Shown here: positions 18,101-25,885 of the stretch, in pieces
How the letters are laid out: each line of letters begins with the position of its first letter
How positions within the stretch are numbered: the first letter of the stretch is position 1
NCBI GenBank assembly: GCA_000383735.1
Contig: KB912124.1
Span: 40,686 to 104,685 of the forward strand
Direction of reading: 5' to 3'
Origin: Verrucomicrobia bacterium SCGC AAA164-M04
Lineage (GTDB): Bacteria; Verrucomicrobiota; Verrucomicrobiae; Verrucomicrobiales; Akkermansiaceae
Length of the DNA: 64,000 nucleotides
Position numbers and translations under genes: made by a program
Notes under the pieces: generated by a model
Told to the model about the DNA's origin: nothing
Seen by the model: only the letters and a program-made list of their open reading frames with translations
Database searches by the model: none

Positions 18101-18669
18101 GCGATCCTGAAGCCTGCCCAGCTGTTGTTGGGGGTAATGTTGAAACCAGCCAAAGAGTTGTAGATGTTCTTCTAGAAGCCCTCGGCTTACAGGCCCACGG
18201 GCAGGGCACCATGAATAATTTTCTTTTTGGAAACGAGCGTTTTGGATTTTATGAAACAATTGGAGGTGGAGCTGGGGCTGGCCCGGGTTGGCATGGCAGG
18301 AGTGGATGTCACGTTCATATGACTAATACGGCTATCACTGACATAGAAATTCTTGAGGAGAGGTTTCCTGTGCGGGTTCGTGAATTCGGTATCCGTCGTG
18401 GTTCCGGTGGGCAGGGTGAGTGGAGGGGGGGCGATGGGTTAGTAAGGGAGATCGAGTTTTTGGAGGAAACCACCGTGTCGCTACTCACTCAGCGGCGTCA
18501 GCTTATTCCGCGCCCCAATGGTGTTCCCGGACGTAATTTACTCTTGCGTGACGGGCAGTGGCAGGAATTAAAGGAGATTGAGAAGCTTGTCGTTAAAACT
18601 GGGGACCGGGTCCGTATTGAGACTCCCGGTGGTGGTGCGTGGTTGCAAGAGCTCAAGACCTCGCTATAG
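15148..18669 (+). CDS. Fused HyuA-HyuB hydantoinase/5-oxoprolinase-type protein
   Basis: Members of this family use ATP to open cyclic imides such as 5-oxoproline or hydantoins. The 1173-residue protein joins both halves. The N-terminal HyuA-like part has the ATPase-fold signatures RIDVGGTFADGW, RVATTRGTNALLERKGTPVD, FDMGGTSTDVSRISG and LVAFGGAGPQHACALAREL. From about residue 690 the HyuB-like part begins (RRTALSTNIKERLDYSCALL, HIPVHLGALGLCV, VNHPAFGGSHLPDVTVI, GGGAGAGPGWHG). The length is close to that of fused 5-oxoprolinases, which makes 5-oxoproline to glutamate a fair guess. The substrate of this family is often mis-annotated, so I leave the symbol empty. Confidence 0.9.
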   Translation: MADWQIRIDVGGTFADGWALTPSGSQIRCKVLSSGILRASVVAIEDGWLVCERPLSDHDQGLEGFSVDGALITESVPNLGKIKVEGQFQLGQIIELLSGEDASVVTARLLTGTAPGSDFPRADLRVATTRGTNALLERKGTPVDLYTSKGFESLLEVRDQRRPDLFELSPSLSVPVTKRVIGVSGRLDRQGRELEPLDESELEAQREAKAVAIAMIHADVAPSHEKRVAEILRDSGFVDVSVSHEIAPMIRLWPRMETTVANAYLTPVMGGFLSSLENALPGIPISLMTSAGQLKSAETFRPVDSLLSGPAGGIAGAAALARACGLEQVLTFDMGGTSTDVSRISGEPSYRYEQEIGPVKVLAPAVKIETVAAGGGSICQWRNGGLQVGPESAGSSPGPACYGCGGPLTVTDVNLLLGFMDETRADIPLDRTAAEGRLVELIQEIGKEMNRGELLEGLRKIAIGHMAEALRQVSTRDGYDCRDHTLVAFGGAGPQHACALARELGMKRILVPADAGLLSAWGLHQAADREIKVKQVLKLLDDSISEELDQLREGRSIHRSLFELRLKGQDSSIEIEGGQRISECELREAFETRYRELYGDARPVDREIEWVALRLELVGRSIDLEHEYFERGGLVEKLTLEQDGFSTLLLEKGWRIFRGTRGSIRLEWEGRNELEGSAPAVVEAELFRRRFEGVVEEMGELLRRTALSTNIKERLDYSCALLDAEGRLIVNAPHIPVHLGALGLCVRKVSVDRTWEEGNTVVVNHPAFGGSHLPDVTVISPVFVGDQLLGFVANRAHHAEIGGKTPGSMPPDGRCLADEGIVIPPTSIESIGDEFFRDSRSPADNLADLKAQVVANRYGVKALRKLADQSSVKVVVFHMRSVYGRSSMLLARALEEFGEASAEDKMDDGSVIRVKISKDEKLVVDFSGSADVHPGNLNATPAIVRSAVLYALRLWVRTDVPLNEGLLDQVEIVTEPGILDPPLTCDPEACPAVVGGNVETSQRVVDVLLEALGLQAHGQGTMNNFLFGNERFGFYETIGGGAGAGPGWHGRSGCHVHMTNTAITDIEILEERFPVRVREFGIRRGSGGQGEWRGGDGLVREIEFLEETTVSLLTQRRQLIPRPNGVPGRNLLLRDGQWQELKEIEKLVVKTGDRVRIETPGGGAWLQELKTSL

Positions 18670-18677
18670 TCATCCCA

Positions 18678-19058
18678 ATGAGCGATCAAGAACCTCAAAT
18701 CACGGCTTATCTAAAAACTTTTTGCGGCTGGAGCGAAGGCGTCCGGGCTATAATGCGAAAGTATGAATTGGAATTTGATGAGAAAGATATCATCAAGAAT
18801 CCCGCTTTCCGTTGGGAAATGGAACAGAAAACAGGTCAACCTCTCAGCCCTTGTGTTGAGGTAAACGGTGAAATGCTTCCGGATGTAAGTGGAGAGGAAG
18901 TGGAAGCGTTTCTTCTTGAGAAGGGTCTCGTCGATGTAAACCAAGAAAAGCCTGACGCTCCAATCGATTCTTCCTGCTCGCCCGAACAGCATGAAAAGCA
19001 GGTGCAGGCGGAGGCTGAGGCTAAAGGTGAGCCTGGGAAAATCGTCTTTCTCGACTGA
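18678..19058 (+). CDS. Glutaredoxin-like protein with a CGWS motif
   Basis: The 126-residue thioredoxin-fold protein starts with TAYLKTFCGWSEGVRAIM, followed by IKNPAFRWEMEQKTGQPLSPCVEVNGEML. This matches the glutaredoxin layout (active-site motif, cis-Pro before the CVEVNG strand). The motif is Cys-Gly-Trp-Ser instead of Cys-Pro-Tyr-Cys, so a dithiol mechanism at that site is not possible; a monothiol role is more likely. The last 40 residues are a Glu/Lys-rich tail. ATG 18678 is chosen because it directly precedes the fold. It lies 8 bases after the hydantoinase stop and ends just before a terminator. Confidence 0.8.
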   Translation: MSDQEPQITAYLKTFCGWSEGVRAIMRKYELEFDEKDIIKNPAFRWEMEQKTGQPLSPCVEVNGEMLPDVSGEEVEAFLLEKGLVDVNQEKPDAPIDSSCSPEQHEKQVQAEAEAKGEPGKIVFLD

Positions 19059-19090
19059 TTCCTTGCTATTAACTGATCTAGTAATTTAGG

Positions 19091-19131
19091 CCTCTGGCAA
19101 CTGATCATGATCGGTTCCTAGAGGTTTTTTT
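19091..19131 (+). terminator. Rho-independent terminator
   Basis: A 16-bp stem (arms at 19091-19106 and 19109-19124, with two G-U pairs and one mismatch) is followed by seven T at 19125-19131. It closes the long operon ending in the glutaredoxin gene and lies just upstream of guaB. Confidence 0.85.
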
Positions 19132-19186
19132 GGATCATAGCGCGAATCGCGCTTGCTATCGGAGGCCAAATTCCCTTGATTCCTCC

Positions 19187-20641
19187 ATGGCGGAACCATC
19201 TTTGGCCCTTTCTTTTGACGACGTCCTTTTGACGCCTAGTTTGAGCGAACTGCTCCCTTCCGAGTCCGATGTGAGCACCGAGTTGTGCAAGGGAGTTCCA
19301 CTAAATATCCCAATCGTTTCAGCTGCCATGGATACGGTGTCTGAGACTGACCTTGCAATGGCTCTTGCACGTGAAGGTGGTATTGCAGTTATTCATCGTG
19401 CCTGTACCGTCGAACAACAGGCTTCAATGGTGGCTAAAGTAAAGCGTTCCGAGAATGCGGTGATTTATAAGCCCCTGACAGTTTCTAGGAAGCAAACGGT
19501 GGCTGAAGTTCGCGAAATTATGGGGCGGGAGGGATTTTCCGGATTCCCGGTAGTCGATCCAAATGGTCGTCTTGAGGGAATGGTTACCGGACGTGATCTT
19601 CGTCATATCCCAAGTGAGAAAGCTCTGGTTGAAGATGTGATGACGCCGATGGACCGCTTGGTGACAGCGCCGGCTGATATGGATCAACGCCAGGCTCGGG
19701 AGATTCTTTACAAAAACCGGATCGAAAAACTCCCTTTGGTGAATAATGAGGGGACTCTAGCTGGATTGATTACCGGTGCTGATATTGAAAAACGAATCAT
19801 TTTTACCAGTGCGTCCAAGGATCCAAACGGCCAACTTCGTTGCGGCGCGGCGGTGGGGCCAGGGCCTGAATTTTTAGATCGTGCCAAGGCTCTCCTTGAA
19901 GCTGGTGCTGATGCTCTTTTTATAGATGCCGCGACAGGGCATACTTCCCGTGTCATGAAGGTGATTGAGAAGCTTCGCGAGCTTGGTGATATTCCAGTTG
20001 TAGCCGGTAACGTCGTTACGGCCCAGGGTGCTAGGGACTTGATCAGCGCGGGAGCAAATTGCCTGAAAGTTGGGGTTGGTCCAGGGTCGATTTGCACCAC
20101 CCGCGTAATATCCGGAGTGGGTATGCCTCAGTTTACGGCCGTTCAAAATGTTGCCGATGCTGCTCACGAACGTGGCGTGCAGGTAATTGCTGATGGCGGA
20201 ATTCGATACTCGGGCGATATCACCAAGGCTCTTGCTGCGGGTGCCGATCTCGTCATGTTAGGTTCTTTGCTTGCCGGAACGAGAGAGAGTCCAGGACAGA
20301 CCGTTCACTCTCAGGGGCGTCGCTTTAAGACTTATCGTGGCATGGGCTCGATCGGAGCGATGCGAAAGGGCGCGGGTGATCGTTACGGCCAAAACTCTAG
20401 CGGTAAGCTAGTTGCCGAAGGGGTAGAGGGTCGTGTTCCTTATAAAGGACCACTGGCTGATGTTGTTTTCCAACTCATGGGCGGACTTCGTTCTGGAATG
20501 GGATATGTAGGGGCTCGAAATTTGACCGAGCTTCGGGAAAAGGCCGAATTTGTTCGCATTACCCCGGGTGGTCTTCGAGAAAGTCACGCTCATGATGTCA
20601 CCATTACCGAGGAGCCCACGAATTACCAACCCGCTTCCTAG
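19187..20641 (+). CDS. guaB: IMP dehydrogenase
   Basis: GuaB oxidises IMP to XMP with NAD+, the committed step to GMP. From ATG 19187 the protein has 484 residues. It starts with the TIM-barrel segment [13 protein letters not shown], has two CBS domains at about 95-205, and then the catalytic loop [18 protein letters not shown] with the active Cys. The flap follows ([12 protein letters not shown]) and the phosphate site [12 protein letters not shown]. The start agrees with the usual IMPDH N terminus. guaA follows 8 bases after the stop, so the two steps to GMP are coexpressed. No purine riboswitch is visible in the short leader. Confidence 0.96.
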   Translation: MAEPSLALSFDDVLLTPSLSELLPSESDVSTELCKGVPLNIPIVSAAMDTVSETDLAMALAREGGIAVIHRACTVEQQASMVAKVKRSENAVIYKPLTVSRKQTVAEVREIMGREGFSGFPVVDPNGRLEGMVTGRDLRHIPSEKALVEDVMTPMDRLVTAPADMDQRQAREILYKNRIEKLPLVNNEGTLAGLITGADIEKRIIFTSASKDPNGQLRCGAAVGPGPEFLDRAKALLEAGADALFIDAATGHTSRVMKVIEKLRELGDIPVVAGNVVTAQGARDLISAGANCLKVGVGPGSICTTRVISGVGMPQFTAVQNVADAAHERGVQVIADGGIRYSGDITKALAAGADLVMLGSLLAGTRESPGQTVHSQGRRFKTYRGMGSIGAMRKGAGDRYGQNSSGKLVAEGVEGRVPYKGPLADVVFQLMGGLRSGMGYVGARNLTELREKAEFVRITPGGLRESHAHDVTITEEPTNYQPAS

Positions 20642-20649
20642 TTTTTAAG

Positions 20650-22173
20650 ATGCAAGAGATTCAACATGTTGCTGTTTTCGATTTTGGCTCGCAATACACC
20701 CAGCTCATCGTTCGCCGAATTCGCGAATTGGGCTTTTTCGCTAAGCTTTATTCCCCTGAAGATATCGCTGAAATTGGTCGGCCTGGAGCAATCATTCTTT
20801 CTGGTGGCCCTAAGAGCACCAGCGAGGCGGATGCTCCGGATATCGATTTTGAGAAATTGAAGACCTTTGGAGTACCCGTTCTTGGAGTTTGCTACGGGAT
20901 GCAACTTCTTAATATCAAATTTGGGGGCTCCGTGAAAAAGAGCGATAAGCGGGAATATGGTGCAGCTGCTCTCACTCCGATCTGCCACAAGGATCTCTAT
21001 GACGAGATTTCTGAAGATTCTCAGGTTTGGATGAGTCACTCGGATACTGTGCAAGATCTGCATGAGGAAGCTGAAGTGATTGCGACCAACCAACATGGGA
21101 CTCCGGTGAGTTTACGCTGGCCCGGTGGTTTTTTTGGAATTCAATTTCACCCCGAGGTCACGCACTCCCACGAAGGATTGCGAATTCTTAAGAATTTCCT
21201 CCAGCAAGCCGACGAACTTCAGCGTTTTCATATCGAGGATTTTAAGCGTGAAATGATCGAGGGGATCCGTGAACTTGTTGGCGAGAAACAAGTGGTTTGT
21301 GGTGTGAGCGGGGGAGTTGATAGCACGGTTTTGGCCGTGCTTCTAAAAGAGGCGGGGGTGAATGTTCGTGCGATTTTTGTGGATAACGGACTCCTCCGAA
21401 AAGACGAAGCAACTGTAGTGCAAAATAATTTTCATCGCATGGGCGTAGAGATTGAAACGGTGGATGCTTCCGACGAATTTCTAGGTGCTTTGGCTGGAAA
21501 AGAAGATCCGGAAGAGAAGCGGCGGATCATTGGGAATCTTTTCATTAAGGTTTTTTGGGATTCCGTTGGGAATGCCGATATGCTGGCTCAAGGGACCCTT
21601 TATCCCGATGTCATCGAGAGTGCTTCAAATGCAAAGTCAAAAGCTTCTGTGATAAAAACACACCACAACCGCGTTCCTAAAATTCTTGAACTTCAGGAAC
21701 AGGGTAAGGTGCTGGAGCCTCTGGCTGAGCTCTTTAAGGATGAGGTTCGTGAGTTAGGGGCGGCGTTAAGAATTGCTCCTGATATTCTTGGGCGTCATCC
21801 ATTCCCGGGGCCGGGATTAGCCGTTCGGTGTCCAGGTGCGGTTGATCGTGAACGTCTCAATATAATCCGTGAATGCGATGCGATTTTTATTGGGAAACTA
21901 AAACAGCATGGCTGGTATGATCGGGTTTGGCAGGCTTATGCCGGATTAATTCCGGTTAAGACAGTTGGGGTGAAAGGAGATGAACGAAGCTACGAGTGGG
22001 CTACCAATTTGCGGGCGGTGATCTCCGAAGACGCCATGACTGCCGAATGGGTAGATTTGCCGGCCCAACTCCTTCGTGAGGCCAGTCAGCAAATTCTGAA
22101 TGAAGTTAGCGGTATTAATCGTGTCCTATACGATATCTCGACAAAGCCGCCTGCGAGTATCGAGTGGGAGTAG
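20650..22173 (+). CDS. guaA: GMP synthase (glutamine-hydrolysing)
   Basis: GuaA aminates XMP to GMP using glutamine and ATP. The 507 residues contain the class I amidotransferase domain (FDFGSQYTQLIVRRIREL, catalytic Cys in VLGVCYGMQL, His-Pro-Glu in QFHPEVTHS). The PP-loop ATP pyrophosphatase follows (VVCGVSGGVDSTVLAVLL), then the dimerisation domain (RHPFPGPGLAVRC) and the C-terminal KPPASIEWE. All key residues are present. Confidence 0.97.
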   Translation: MQEIQHVAVFDFGSQYTQLIVRRIRELGFFAKLYSPEDIAEIGRPGAIILSGGPKSTSEADAPDIDFEKLKTFGVPVLGVCYGMQLLNIKFGGSVKKSDKREYGAAALTPICHKDLYDEISEDSQVWMSHSDTVQDLHEEAEVIATNQHGTPVSLRWPGGFFGIQFHPEVTHSHEGLRILKNFLQQADELQRFHIEDFKREMIEGIRELVGEKQVVCGVSGGVDSTVLAVLLKEAGVNVRAIFVDNGLLRKDEATVVQNNFHRMGVEIETVDASDEFLGALAGKEDPEEKRRIIGNLFIKVFWDSVGNADMLAQGTLYPDVIESASNAKSKASVIKTHHNRVPKILELQEQGKVLEPLAELFKDEVRELGAALRIAPDILGRHPFPGPGLAVRCPGAVDRERLNIIRECDAIFIGKLKQHGWYDRVWQAYAGLIPVKTVGVKGDERSYEWATNLRAVISEDAMTAEWVDLPAQLLREASQQILNEVSGINRVLYDISTKPPASIEWE

Positions 22174-22181
22174 AGCTCTTC

Positions 22182-24509
22182 TTACTGCTGATAGTCTTTT
22201 AAGAGTTCCAACGCTTTTGGAGTCCCGATCATTTTGAGTGTTGAAATGACCTTGGCAAGTGCCTCTCTTTTATCGTCAGTAGATTTTGCGAAAGTGCTTT
22301 CAACGATAATATAGTGTCGGATTGCGGCTTCGGGTTTTTTGGCAGTGATGTCGATATCTCCGGCGAACATGCGGAGCTGGATATCGAGTGCTCCGGCGGG
22401 GCGGAGGTTAAGGGCATCAGAAGCGGCCAAACGAGCTTCATCAAATTGCTTGAGACCATTGTGTGCCTGGGATTTGAAGTAGAGTGCTTCGGCCTTGCGG
22501 TATGGATTTTCTTCCAGTTCTAGGATGGCTTTGGCTCCACGTAAGGCTTCAGCGTATTTTTTAAGACCGAGCGATGCCTTGGTGTAAAGTTTCCAAACTA
22601 GAGGCTTGGCGGTTGTGGATTCGTCGGAAAGTCCTTCGTGAAGAAAAGGCCAACCGCGTTTCTCTTCATCGCTCTTGATGAGAGTGGCGCCCAACCATTG
22701 CAGAATGGCAGATGGAAGTTTGGTGTCAGGTGAATCTTGGCGTGCGAGGTTGATTTCATCTTCAAGGAGGTTGAGATCCTCGGCTTTGAAGGCATTTCTG
22801 ACCAAGATAGGGCTGACCTTTGAAGCGAACGTTTTGGAGTCGAGAGCCCGAGCTTTACGAAGGAAGGGCTCTGCTTTGGCTCCGTTCTTGAGGCGAAGCT
22901 GATTCCATCCAAGCCAAAAGTTTGCGGAAGCTCGGGCTTTTTGGTCAGATGCGGGGAGCTGAAGAATTTGTTCCTGCATGCCTACAAACTCCTCCCATTT
23001 CTCCTGCTCCTGATAGAGAGATGCTAGTCGAAGAATAAGGCTTTTCTTCATCCTTTGATCCGTGGTGTTTTGTAGGATTATTTTGTAGTCTCCTACAGCT
23101 TCGCCTTCTCGACCGGCTGCATTAAGGAGCTCGGCCCGATCTAAGCGAAGCTGGGTCGTTTGTGCTGCTTTCGGGAATTTGGCAATAAATTCGGCGATTG
23201 CAGCGAGTGCCTCTTTTTCATTTTTCAGGAAGAGCTGTGATTTAGCGACGTGATAGTGAACTCCAAGGGCGTTTGATTTATCAACAAGAGAGAGATCAAG
23301 TAGACGATACTCTGAAATCGCTTTTTTATAATCCTTTGCTGCGTAGTAGCCCTCGGCGAGAAGTAGGCGAATGGAATGAACTTTTGGGTTTTTCCCTTTT
23401 GTGGTAGCATAGTTGGTCAGAAAGATTTCAGCATTGTTGAGAAAGTTGTTGGCAGCTTTATCATGGTCGCGGACAAGGAGGTTATAATTGGCGTCAAAGC
23501 TTGACGCAGATCCGGGAGAGAGAGAGGCGATCTGCTCGTAAAGTTTCGTGACTTCTTCTTCCTTGCCAAGGGCATCGTATGATTTTGCGACCATAATCAG
23601 ACGCTGAAGCTCGGTTTTTTTTTCGAGTTCGAAGTTTCCAATACGAAAAACATCAATCACTTCCTGCCATTGCATGTCCTTGTAGTGTAAATTCATGAGG
23701 ACAAGCTGGGTCTTACCCTTGACGTCTTTTGATTGCTCTTCTGAGAGAGTTTCACGAAACCAGAACTTGGTAAGGTCTTTTTTGCCAAGTGTCTGAGCAG
23801 TAAGCGCTGCTTGAAAAGTCGCTTCGGCACGAATTTTGGAGTCCTTTGATTTCGACAGAAGCTCAAACTGCTCGTAGGCTTGTTTATTCCTTTGTGAATT
23901 GCGGTAGAGCCTTGCCAAAGCGAGGCGGGCTGTCTCGGTATAGGGACTGTCCTCGTCTGCTATGACCTCCTTCAAAGAAAGAAGTATTTCATCTTTGTCT
24001 TCGAGCTTATGAAAACAGAGGAATCGTCGATAAAGCGATTGCTGTTTAATCTCTTCATTTTTTGTCGTATCAGAGACGATTTGAAACCACTTGGCTGCGT
24101 CCCGCCATTTCTCTGCCTTGTAATCGTCGGAGGCTAAGAAGAGGGCAGAGGCCTCAACAAATTTTCCGGTCTTCCCTTTTGTAATAGTTTTTTTGAAGCA
24201 GGTGCGGCTGGCTTCGCTTTCGCCTATTTCACGCCGGGACATTCCAAGGAAATACCATGCTTCGATTGCCCTTTCATCGCGCGGGAAAGTTTCTAGAAAT
24301 TGGGTGAACTTCTTAGCTGCAATTCGATAGTCTCGTTCAACCTTTTTGGCGTCTTCCCCATTTTTAGCGTCGTTATAGTTCAGCGTAGCGAGGTCAAAAA
24401 GATCGCGGGCTGGATTAACCCGAAGGGCCTTCTCCTTCTGATCCGGGGCCTGTCCTAGGGAAGGAAGTGACAAGCCGATTAGAATAGCGAGGAATGCTAG
24501 AATTTGCAT
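22182..24509 (-). CDS. Exported protein built of tetratricopeptide-like repeats
   Basis: The 775-residue protein has a Sec signal peptide (MQILAFLAILIGLSLPSLG, cleavage near residue 20). A nearly continuous series of TPR-like helix pairs follows, for example AIEAWYFLGMSRREIGESEA and KSNALGVHYHVAKSQLFLKN. It is the last gene of an exbB-exbD-TPR operon (8 bases after exbD). The TPR solenoid would act in the periplasm as a scaffold for the motor or its partner; this role is inference. It ends 9 bases from the convergent guaA stop. Confidence 0.85.
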   Translation of the reverse strand: MQILAFLAILIGLSLPSLGQAPDQKEKALRVNPARDLFDLATLNYNDAKNGEDAKKVERDYRIAAKKFTQFLETFPRDERAIEAWYFLGMSRREIGESEASRTCFKKTITKGKTGKFVEASALFLASDDYKAEKWRDAAKWFQIVSDTTKNEEIKQQSLYRRFLCFHKLEDKDEILLSLKEVIADEDSPYTETARLALARLYRNSQRNKQAYEQFELLSKSKDSKIRAEATFQAALTAQTLGKKDLTKFWFRETLSEEQSKDVKGKTQLVLMNLHYKDMQWQEVIDVFRIGNFELEKKTELQRLIMVAKSYDALGKEEEVTKLYEQIASLSPGSASSFDANYNLLVRDHDKAANNFLNNAEIFLTNYATTKGKNPKVHSIRLLLAEGYYAAKDYKKAISEYRLLDLSLVDKSNALGVHYHVAKSQLFLKNEKEALAAIAEFIAKFPKAAQTTQLRLDRAELLNAAGREGEAVGDYKIILQNTTDQRMKKSLILRLASLYQEQEKWEEFVGMQEQILQLPASDQKARASANFWLGWNQLRLKNGAKAEPFLRKARALDSKTFASKVSPILVRNAFKAEDLNLLEDEINLARQDSPDTKLPSAILQWLGATLIKSDEEKRGWPFLHEGLSDESTTAKPLVWKLYTKASLGLKKYAEALRGAKAILELEENPYRKAEALYFKSQAHNGLKQFDEARLAASDALNLRPAGALDIQLRMFAGDIDITAKKPEAAIRHYIIVESTFAKSTDDKREALAKVISTLKMIGTPKALELLKDYQQ

Positions 24510-24517
24510 CGGGAAAA

Positions 24518-24958
24518 TTAAGGGTTCTTTGGTGAACGGGTCGCGAAATCGATGTTCCAGATACCGGCTTTCTGGATTTCGTCAACAAGCTGGAGAAGCT
24601 GTTGATTTCTGCCATCATGGTCGGCTCGGATTCGCACAGGTTGTTGATCGGCACCGTCTTCGTTGGCGAGTTCGGCGGCTTTTACGATCCGTTTAAGTTT
24701 TTGCCTGAGTTGGTCTTTGGTGTAAACTTCGCCGCTGATGGTAATCTCACCATCAGCGGCGAGGTTGATTACGATCTTATTGGCAACACGGGCTTTTTGA
24801 GAGCCTTCACTGGTAGTGGGAACTGCGACTTTAAGGTCTTTTTCTTGTTCAGTGATCTGGTAGGTGACCAGGAAGAAAATCAGAAGGAGAAAGACGATGT
24901 CAATCATTGGCGCTAGCTGGAAGCTAGCGGGCGGAGGATTGTTATCGCGAATACGCAT
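24518..24958 (-). CDS. ExbD/TolR-family protein (second copy)
   Basis: The 146-residue protein has an N-terminal helix with the essential Asp (FQLAPMIDIVFLLLIFFLVT) and a periplasmic domain of about 100 residues (KIVINLAADGEITISGE, PVRIRADHDGRNQQLLQLVD). It matches classic ExbD better than the copy near 13 kb. The gene sits 23 bases downstream of exbB and 8 bases upstream of the TPR gene. Together they form a second proton-driven motor in this window. Confidence 0.93.
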   Translation of the reverse strand: MRIRDNNPPPASFQLAPMIDIVFLLLIFFLVTYQITEQEKDLKVAVPTTSEGSQKARVANKIVINLAADGEITISGEVYTKDQLRQKLKRIVKAAELANEDGADQQPVRIRADHDGRNQQLLQLVDEIQKAGIWNIDFATRSPKNP

Positions 24959-24981
24959 GACATTAAAGCGTTCTTAGATCC

Positions 24982-25761
24982 CTAGAGGTCACGCATTGGA
25001 AAATCATCGCGGAGAGGTTGGCTTGTTGAACCCGCCTGACCCTGCTGGATTTGGGAGCCAATCAAGGCTAGGATATGGGTTCCGGCTGCTTCTAATTCTG
25101 CGGTGTGGTTTTGAACTCGGCCGCGAAAATAGGAGTAAAATGTCATAGCGATAATGCTAATGACGAGACCGCCAGCGGTGGTTATGAGGGCCTCCCAGAC
25201 TCCTTGAGCTAGTTCCAATTGCTTAGCCCCCTCAATATTGCCGTTAGCGATTTCCATGAAGGATTTAATCATCCCGATTACGGTCCCAAGTAAGCCAACC
25301 ATTGGAGCGATCCCCCCAATATCAGCTAAGTAGCTGATTCTTTGGGTTAGGATGCCGGCCTGACGATTTCCTTCGGCTTCTGCAACCTCGCGTATCTCAG
25401 GGTGGCTGGCATTTGGGTTTTTGGTCAAAAAATCGAGAGTTTTTTGGGTGACTCGCGCCACTGCTTCTCTCCGGCCGTGACAGTAGCCGACAAGTCCAAG
25501 ATAATCACGCTTTCGGATCATGGCCTCTGAGGCATTCATGAAGCGATTTGAAACGACTGAGCTGCGACGAAGGGTCAGAAAATAAAGTAGAATGAGAATT
25601 GCGGTGAAAATCGAGAGGACGACAAGCGCTCCCATGACCCACCCGCCTTTCTTAAGAATTTCAACCAAGGTGATATCTTTGGTCATTTCGGTCACCTCTT
25701 GGGCAGATGCGACAGAAGGAATCAGCGCCAAAATAAGAGTGAGGAGGAAAGTGGTCTTCAT
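24982..25761 (-). CDS. ExbB/TolQ-family proton channel protein (second copy), with signal-like N terminus
   Basis: The 259-residue protein has an extra N-terminal hydrophobic segment that looks like a cleavable signal (LTLILALIPSVASA), then helix 1 (WVMGALVVLSIFTAILILLY). The MotA/TolQ/ExbB domain follows (YLADIGGIAPMVGLLGTVIG, VWEALITTAGGLVISIIAMT). Such N-terminally extended ExbB proteins occur in Bacteroidota and PVC bacteria. It is the first gene of the exbB-exbD-TPR operon and is divergent from uvrC with a 124-base spacer. Confidence 0.92.
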   Translation of the reverse strand: MKTTFLLTLILALIPSVASAQEVTEMTKDITLVEILKKGGWVMGALVVLSIFTAILILLYFLTLRRSSVVSNRFMNASEAMIRKRDYLGLVGYCHGRREAVARVTQKTLDFLTKNPNASHPEIREVAEAEGNRQAGILTQRISYLADIGGIAPMVGLLGTVIGMIKSFMEIANGNIEGAKQLELAQGVWEALITTAGGLVISIIAMTFYSYFRGRVQNHTAELEAAGTHILALIGSQIQQGQAGSTSQPLRDDFPMRDL

Positions 25762-25885
25762 GAACTAGTTGGTCGAAGTCTAGCGGGAGATTATTCAGGT
25801 GCAAGTGCAGGAAAACCCACCGTAATCTCCTAATTGCCCATAAAAGCGATATCAATTATAGGTTTTGTGCCTAGAATCTAAGGCG

